Both the position numbers and the translations under genes were made by a program. Of a stretch of DNA of 10,024 nt, positions 7,057-10,024 are shown in pieces. A model generated the notes under the pieces. That model was not told the DNA's origin, searched no databases, and saw nothing but the letters and a program-made list of their open reading frames with translations. This stretch comes from an uncultured Thermoanaerobacterales bacterium (lineage in GTDB: Bacteria; Bacillota; Clostridia; Christensenellales; UBA1242), in assembly GCA_949840475.1 (NCBI GenBank), contig CATKXA010000031.1:1-10024 (forward strand), written 5' to 3'. Position 1 is the stretch's first letter. Every line of letters starts with the position of its first letter.

Positions 7057-8293
7057 AAATAGTGCTTATAAGTTAATAGCAGAGTGTGAAAAAGAACTAA
7101 CAAGTTATTACAATGCTATAGATGAAAGGGCTTACCAAAACCAGCACAAAGTGCTAATGGCATTTAAAGATGCAAACGTCAATTTGTGCGACATGGCTTG
7201 TTCATCTGGTTATGGTTATGAAGATTTAGGCAAGCCTAAACTTTCTAAAGTTTTTGCAAATATCTTTAAAGCAGAAGATGCTATTGTTGCACCTCAAATC
7301 ACTTGTGGTACGCATGCAATAACACTTCCACTTTTTGGCATACTCAGACCTGGCGACACAATGCTTGCTATAACTGGTCAAGTTTATGACACGCTTCAAA
7401 GTGTATTAACAGGAACAGGCAACGGGTCACTTAAAGACTTTGGCATAACTTATGAATATATTGATATGCAGGGCAATGATATTGACCAAGCTAAAGTTAT
7501 AAGCGAAGTGAAGAATAAAAAGCCAAAAATGGTATACATTCAACGCTCACGTGGCTATTCAAGCAGAGAAGCATTATCTATTGAAAGCATTGAGCAAATT
7601 ATAAAAAAAGTTAAACAAATAAACAGCAATATAATAGTAATGGTAGACAACTGCTATGGCGAATTCACAGACACTAAAGAACCAATAGAAGTAGGGGCAG
7701 ACATTATTGCTGGTTCGCTCATTAAAAACCCAGGTGGCGGCATAGCTCCAACAGGTGGATATGTTGCCGGCAAAAGTGAGCTTGTTGCATTAGCTGCGTC
7801 AAGACTAACAGTTCCAGGGCTTGGAATTGAGGTTGGTTCATATAACGCAAGCTATTATCCGTTCTTTGAGGGTATCTTTGTTGCACCGCATGTTGTTGCT
7901 AACGCATTAAAAGGTAGCTTGCTTTTAGGTTTGGCTTTTAATAAGCTCAGCATAAAAAGCACGCCAACTTTGCAAACGACAACTAGTGAAATTAAAATCC
8001 CAAGCGATATTGTTAGGTCAATATACTTTGACGACCAAGACAAGCTAATATCCTTTTGTCAGCTAGTTCAAAGTTTATCTCCAATAGATGCAAACGCTGT
8101 ACCTATGCCTTGGGACATGCCGGGCTATGACGACAAAGTAATAATGGCGGCGGGAACTTTTGTTCAAGGAGCGTCTATCGAGCTTAGCTGCGACGGCCCA
8201 ATCCGTCCTCCATACATTTGTTATATTCAAGGCGGAATAACCTACGAGCATTCAAAAATAGTTGCAACAGAAGCACTTATTAAACTTGGTTAA
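7049..8293 (+). CDS. PLP-dependent enzyme of the methionine gamma-lyase-like ('aluminium resistance') family
   Basis: This is a fold-type I pyridoxal-phosphate enzyme of the family annotated as 'methionine gamma-lyase family' or 'aluminium resistance protein', which includes Bacillus subtilis YnbB. Its true substrate is not settled, so the reaction should not be read from the name. The 414-residue product matches the family closely over its whole length. It has a GYGYEDLG segment near the N-terminus, CGTHAI (probable cofactor-phosphate region), QRSRGYSSR, the cofactor-binding aspartate D200 (MVDNCYGEF), and the expected Schiff-base lysine K226 in GSLIKNPGGG. Near the C-terminus are MPWDMPGYDD and QGGITYEHSK. 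No signal peptide or membrane segment is seen, so it is cytosolic. It is the last gene of the operon and overlaps miaA by 8 nt; a terminator follows directly. In clostridial relatives the same family sits next to miaA/hfq, which supports a conserved but unexplained link. Confidence 0.93.
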   Translation: MDRNSAYKLIAECEKELTSYYNAIDERAYQNQHKVLMAFKDANVNLCDMACSSGYGYEDLGKPKLSKVFANIFKAEDAIVAPQITCGTHAITLPLFGILRPGDTMLAITGQVYDTLQSVLTGTGNGSLKDFGITYEYIDMQGNDIDQAKVISEVKNKKPKMVYIQRSRGYSSREALSIESIEQIIKKVKQINSNIIVMVDNCYGEFTDTKEPIEVGADIIAGSLIKNPGGGIAPTGGYVAGKSELVALAASRLTVPGLGIEVGSYNASYYPFFEGIFVAPHVVANALKGSLLLGLAFNKLSIKSTPTLQTTTSEIKIPSDIVRSIYFDDQDKLISFCQLVQSLSPIDANAVPMPWDMPGYDDKVIMAAGTFVQGASIELSCDGPIRPPYICYIQGGITYEHSKIVATEALIKLG

Positions 8294-8298
8294 AAATA

Positions 8299-8328
8299 AA
8301 AAAATAGCATCGGTAGATGCTATTTTTT
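8299..8328. terminator. Bidirectional intrinsic terminator between convergent genes
   Basis: A perfect 13-bp stem (8299-8311 with 8316-8328) closes a four-base GGTA loop. The core ATAGCATC/GATGCTAT is flanked by A and T runs, so the hairpin has a U tract on either strand. It starts 5 nt after the stop of the PLP-enzyme gene and lies 12 nt beyond the stop of the leftward acyltransferase gene, so it can end both convergent transcripts. Confidence 0.9.
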
Positions 8329-8332
8329 ATTG

Positions 8333-8354
8333 GAACTTAATTAGAACTTAATTA
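8333..8354. repeat. Perfect 11-bp tandem duplication at the acyltransferase stop codon
   Basis: GAACTTAATTA occurs twice in direct succession (8333-8343 and 8344-8354). On the minus strand the second unit begins exactly with the TAA stop of the acyltransferase gene. With one unit removed the protein would end one residue later (a glutamine, then TAA), so the duplication scarcely alters the product. It looks like a small replication-slippage event. Confidence 0.85.
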
Positions 8355-9519
8355 TCTTTCCAGTGATTGCACACATTATATTAACATATTTTAAGCCAGA
8401 CACTGCATTTTTGTTGTTTAATCTATAAACTCTACCATCAGTCAAGCTGAGCTGAATAGAGTTGACACCCTCAATAGCGTAGCCAGATACCATACTAAAT
8501 GGAATAACAACCACATCATTTTTACTAACAAGTTCAAAGCGGTCAACATACATGTCTAGCCTTTGCTTGCCAAGCTTTTTATTTTTATAGTTATTAACTT
8601 TAAGCTTTACTAAAAAGTCAGTGTCAGAACAAATTACAGTATTTTTTTCAAACTTACTATAATCAATGCTTTGAATGTATTGTTTTTGCATATTATCAAG
8701 CTCGTCAAGTCTATTTACTTTATAGCCCTCAACATAGCCATATTCATTGTACGACGCCTTAAAATCACAGTTTGTACAATGGAACGTATCGCCTTGACCT
8801 ACAATAGAAGAGATAGCCTTACACTCAGGGCAAATATAAAGAAGCGTTTGAATATTATCAGCCAAATCTTTACCGATAAACTTCTGCATAGCATTTTGCT
8901 GAACTTCATAAGCATTTACTCTTAGCTCATTTTTAACAGTTTCAAACAACTGCTCGTTTGACATGTTTGCAATCTCGTCTGTTGTAATTACGCGTTTAAC
9001 ATATCCGTCTATTTTGCCTTTACGTTTTTGTTTTGACCACCTTGGAGAAGAAAAATATCCGCCTTCGATATTATAAATAACAACAGGAACGTTAGCTTTT
9101 TTCAAAAGCTTTGAAAGTGATGGCTTCATCAAACTCATTTCTCCGGCAAAAGATTTATTGCCCTCAGGGAAAATACCAACAGCTGCACCTTGTCTAAGCA
9201 CTGACAAAACGCCTCTAACTGTTGACACGTCTGCTGTTGATTTGGTAATAGGAATAGGGCATAGCAAATGCCTAATAATTTTACCAACTACAGGAATTGA
9301 AGACACATGGTCACTCATAACAAAATATAGTGGAGTTGAAAAGCTTTTGGCAATGAAAAATGCGTCATAGTCAGTTGTATGGTTCCCAAGCACGATAAAT
9401 GGTGGCTTTAAATCTGATTTTTTGCAATGATAATTAAATTTACGACGAATAAGTGTTGAAATGATTGGTGTTAAGGCTTTGTTCCAAGCCGAATGTCTTT
9501 TTTTAACTTTAACTGCCAT
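8341..9519 (-). CDS. PlsC-type lysophospholipid acyltransferase with C-terminal zinc ribbon
   Basis: The N-terminal half is a PlsC/AGPAT-family acyltransferase, an enzyme class that acylates lysophosphatidate or related lipids at the cytoplasmic face of the membrane. Visible motifs are the catalytic NHTTDYD (H47-x4-D52), a PIPITKS segment (88-94), and FPEGNKSF with E119-G120-N121 in place of the more common EGT. A four-cysteine zinc ribbon follows at C230-x2-C233 and C248-x2-C251. After it comes a beta-rich tail of about 105 residues (287-392) ending in a KYVNIM...TGKI segment, which looks like a PH/GRAM-type domain, though that is a guess from the pattern. Plain PlsC proteins are about 200-250 residues, so the C-terminal 160 residues are an extension. 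AAAGGA lies 5 nt before the ATG. The gene converges on the tRNA/repair operon and is divergent from the oxoamine synthase gene. The acyl acceptor cannot be told from sequence. Confidence 0.88.
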   Translation of the reverse strand: MAVKVKKRHSAWNKALTPIISTLIRRKFNYHCKKSDLKPPFIVLGNHTTDYDAFFIAKSFSTPLYFVMSDHVSSIPVVGKIIRHLLCPIPITKSTADVSTVRGVLSVLRQGAAVGIFPEGNKSFAGEMSLMKPSLSKLLKKANVPVVIYNIEGGYFSSPRWSKQKRKGKIDGYVKRVITTDEIANMSNEQLFETVKNELRVNAYEVQQNAMQKFIGKDLADNIQTLLYICPECKAISSIVGQGDTFHCTNCDFKASYNEYGYVEGYKVNRLDELDNMQKQYIQSIDYSKFEKNTVICSDTDFLVKLKVNNYKNKKLGKQRLDMYVDRFELVSKNDVVVIPFSMVSGYAIEGVNSIQLSLTDGRVYRLNNKNAVSGLKYVNIMCAITGKIIKF

Positions 9520-9524
9520 AATAA

Positions 9525-9530
9525 TCCTTT
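9525..9530 (-). promoter_or_regulatory. Ribosome binding site of the acyltransferase gene
   Basis: On the minus strand AAAGGA stands 5 nt before the ATG at 9519-9517. No alternative upstream start with a comparable site was seen. Confidence 0.7.
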
Positions 9531-9549
9531 ATAAAAATAATTTTTAGAT

Positions 9550-9558
9550 ATTATATCA
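9550..9558 (-). promoter_or_regulatory. Predicted extended -10 promoter of the acyltransferase gene
   Basis: On the minus strand the sequence reads TGATATAAT, a perfect -10 box (9555-9550) with the TG of an extended -10 element. The -35 region has only weak similarity to consensus, which is usual for extended -10 promoters. The predicted start near 9543 would give a leader of about 23 nt that includes the ribosome site. Confidence 0.55.
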
Positions 9559-9626
9559 TGCTTTAAGTTTTTTATCACACATTTTTATGCAATTTATTGA
9601 AATTTTTAAACTTTTGCTCAAATTAT

Positions 9627-9655
9627 TTGTATGACAAAAAAAGCTATGATATAAT
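9627..9655 (+). promoter_or_regulatory. Predicted promoter of the alpha-oxoamine synthase gene
   Basis: A perfect -10 box TATAAT (9650-9655) is preceded by TG at 9647-9648, giving an extended -10 element TGATATAAT. A weak -35 candidate TTGTAT (9627-9632) lies 17 bp upstream. Transcription would begin near 9662, leaving a leader of about 45 nt with a ribosome site at 9694-9699. Confidence 0.6.
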
Positions 9656-9679
9656 TTGTTAGTTGGGAATACCTAACAA
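9656..9679 (+). promoter_or_regulatory. Inverted repeat at the predicted transcription start (possible operator or 5' hairpin)
   Basis: TTGTTAG (9656-9662) and CTAACAA (9673-9679) form a perfect 7-bp inverted repeat with a 10-nt centre, just downstream of the -10 box. An alternative fold, GTTGGG-AATA-CCTAAC (9662-9677, one G-U pair), would sit at the very 5' end of the predicted RNA. The first reading suggests a repressor operator, the second a 5'-stabilising hairpin. The T run at 9686-9692 is too far from the stem for a convincing terminator. Confidence 0.45.
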
Positions 9680-9706
9680 TCGTACTTTTTTTAAGAGGAA
9701 ACTTAA

Positions 9707-10024
9707 ATGGATTTATTCAAAAAATGTGAAGATTTTAAAACAGCAGAGGATGCTAAAAGAGCTGGCATTTATCCTTACTTTCATACGCTTGAAAGCAAGC
9801 AAGACATTGTTGTTGAAATGGAAGGCAAAAGAGAAATAATGATAGGCTCAAACAACTACTTAGGTCTAACAGGTAACCAAGAGGTTATTGACGCTGCAGT
9901 TAAGGCAACTAAAGAGTTTGGTACTGGTTGCTCTGGCTCAAGATTTTTAAACGGCTCAACATCTCTTCATGTGGAGCTTGAAAAAGAGCTTGCTGAATTT
10001 TTACAAAAGGAAGACTGCGTAACA
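9707..10024 (+). CDS. Alpha-oxoamine synthase, N-terminal part (serine palmitoyltransferase-like; cut by window edge)
   Basis: The first 106 residues of a PLP-dependent alpha-oxoamine synthase are present; the gene runs off the right edge. Members condense an acyl-CoA or acyl-ACP with an amino acid while releasing CO2 (glycine C-acetyltransferase Kbl, BioF, serine palmitoyltransferase, CqsA). Visible family features are GIYPYFHTLES (20-30), GSNNYLGLT (47-55), and GTGCSGSRFLNGS (72-84) followed by LHVELEKELAEFL. The GTGCSGSRFLNG wording and the YPYF segment resemble Bacteroides-type serine palmitoyltransferases more than Kbl or BioF as I recall them, but the PLP lysine and substrate-determining residues are outside the window. 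AGAGGA (9694-9699) lies 7 nt before the ATG. Divergence from a lipid acyltransferase gene fits a lipid role. The family call is firm, the subfamily is tentative. Confidence 0.85.
   Translation, partial: MDLFKKCEDFKTAEDAKRAGIYPYFHTLESKQDIVVEMEGKREIMIGSNNYLGLTGNQEVIDAAVKATKEFGTGCSGSRFLNGSTSLHVELEKELAEFLQKEDCVT

Larger units (their letters stand above)
9520..9706. other. Divergent regulatory spacer between acyltransferase and oxoamine synthase genes
   Basis: This 187-bp AT-rich spacer carries one predicted promoter in each direction. The two -10 regions share a longer element in inverted orientation: AAAGC(T)ATGATATAAT, differing by one inserted T (9640-9655 on plus, 9550-9564 on minus). An inverted repeat lies over the predicted rightward start site. 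Between the promoters (about 9565-9625) I see only AT-rich sequence without a recognisable motif. Confidence 0.6.

Noticed and set aside
8671..8925. 84-codon plus-strand reading frame within the acyltransferase gene
   Set aside because: It is antisense to the zinc-ribbon region, whose cysteine pattern shows that the minus strand is the coding one.
9673..9692. Possible attenuator: inverted repeat followed by a T run upstream of the oxoamine synthase gene
   Set aside because: The T run starts about seven bases after the stem, the stem is weak, and half of the repeat lies at or before the predicted start site, so an operator or 5' hairpin fits better.
1..10024. Recoded TGA, mobile elements, CRISPR array, tRNA or rRNA genes
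   Set aside because: Tryptophan is encoded by TGG and the reading frames end normally. No transposase, terminal inverted repeats with target duplications, spaced direct repeats or tRNA-like cloverleaf were seen.

Overview
The window is an AT-rich stretch of bacterial chromosome whose gene set and gene order point to a low-GC Gram-positive organism (Bacillota, Clostridia-like). The reasons are the miaB-mutS-mutL-miaA-PLP-enzyme order known from clostridia, a MutL carrying the endonuclease motif of bacteria that lack MutH, A-rich Shine-Dalgarno sites, and TGG used for tryptophan with TAA/TAG stops (standard code). This assignment is inferred from gene content; no 16S or other taxonomic marker is present.

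Layout. Positions 1-171 (minus) hold the first 57 codons of a membrane-anchored protein that looks like a class A penicillin-binding protein and runs off the left edge. A 96-bp divergent spacer follows, with a near-consensus promoter for the rightward operon. From 268 to 8293 five genes lie head to tail with gaps or overlaps of at most 12 nt: miaB, mutS, mutL, miaA and a PLP-dependent enzyme of the 'aluminium resistance / methionine gamma-lyase-like' family. A hairpin at 8299-8328 can terminate transcription from both sides. On the minus strand, 8341-9519 encodes a PlsC-type acyltransferase with a zinc ribbon and an extra C-terminal domain. A 187-bp divergent spacer with two look-alike extended -10 promoters separates it from the start of an alpha-oxoamine synthase (9707 to the right edge), whose N-terminus most resembles bacterial serine palmitoyltransferases.

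How the genes work together. MiaA prenylates A37 of tRNAs reading U-starting codons and MiaB then methylthiolates the product, so the first and fourth genes of the operon act in series. MutS and MutL form the mismatch repair core. The fifth gene is a conserved neighbour without a settled role. The right-hand divergent pair both look like acyl-chain enzymes (a lysophospholipid-type acyltransferase and an acyl-CoA/ACP plus amino acid condensing enzyme), which suggests a small lipid locus.

Most of the window is ordinary housekeeping sequence. The points most worth a second look are the possibly leaderless miaB transcript, the absence of hfq from its usual place after miaA, the acyltransferase/oxoamine synthase pair with matching promoters and an inverted repeat at the predicted start site, and the three-part architecture of the acyltransferase. 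I found no mobile element, CRISPR array or RNA gene.
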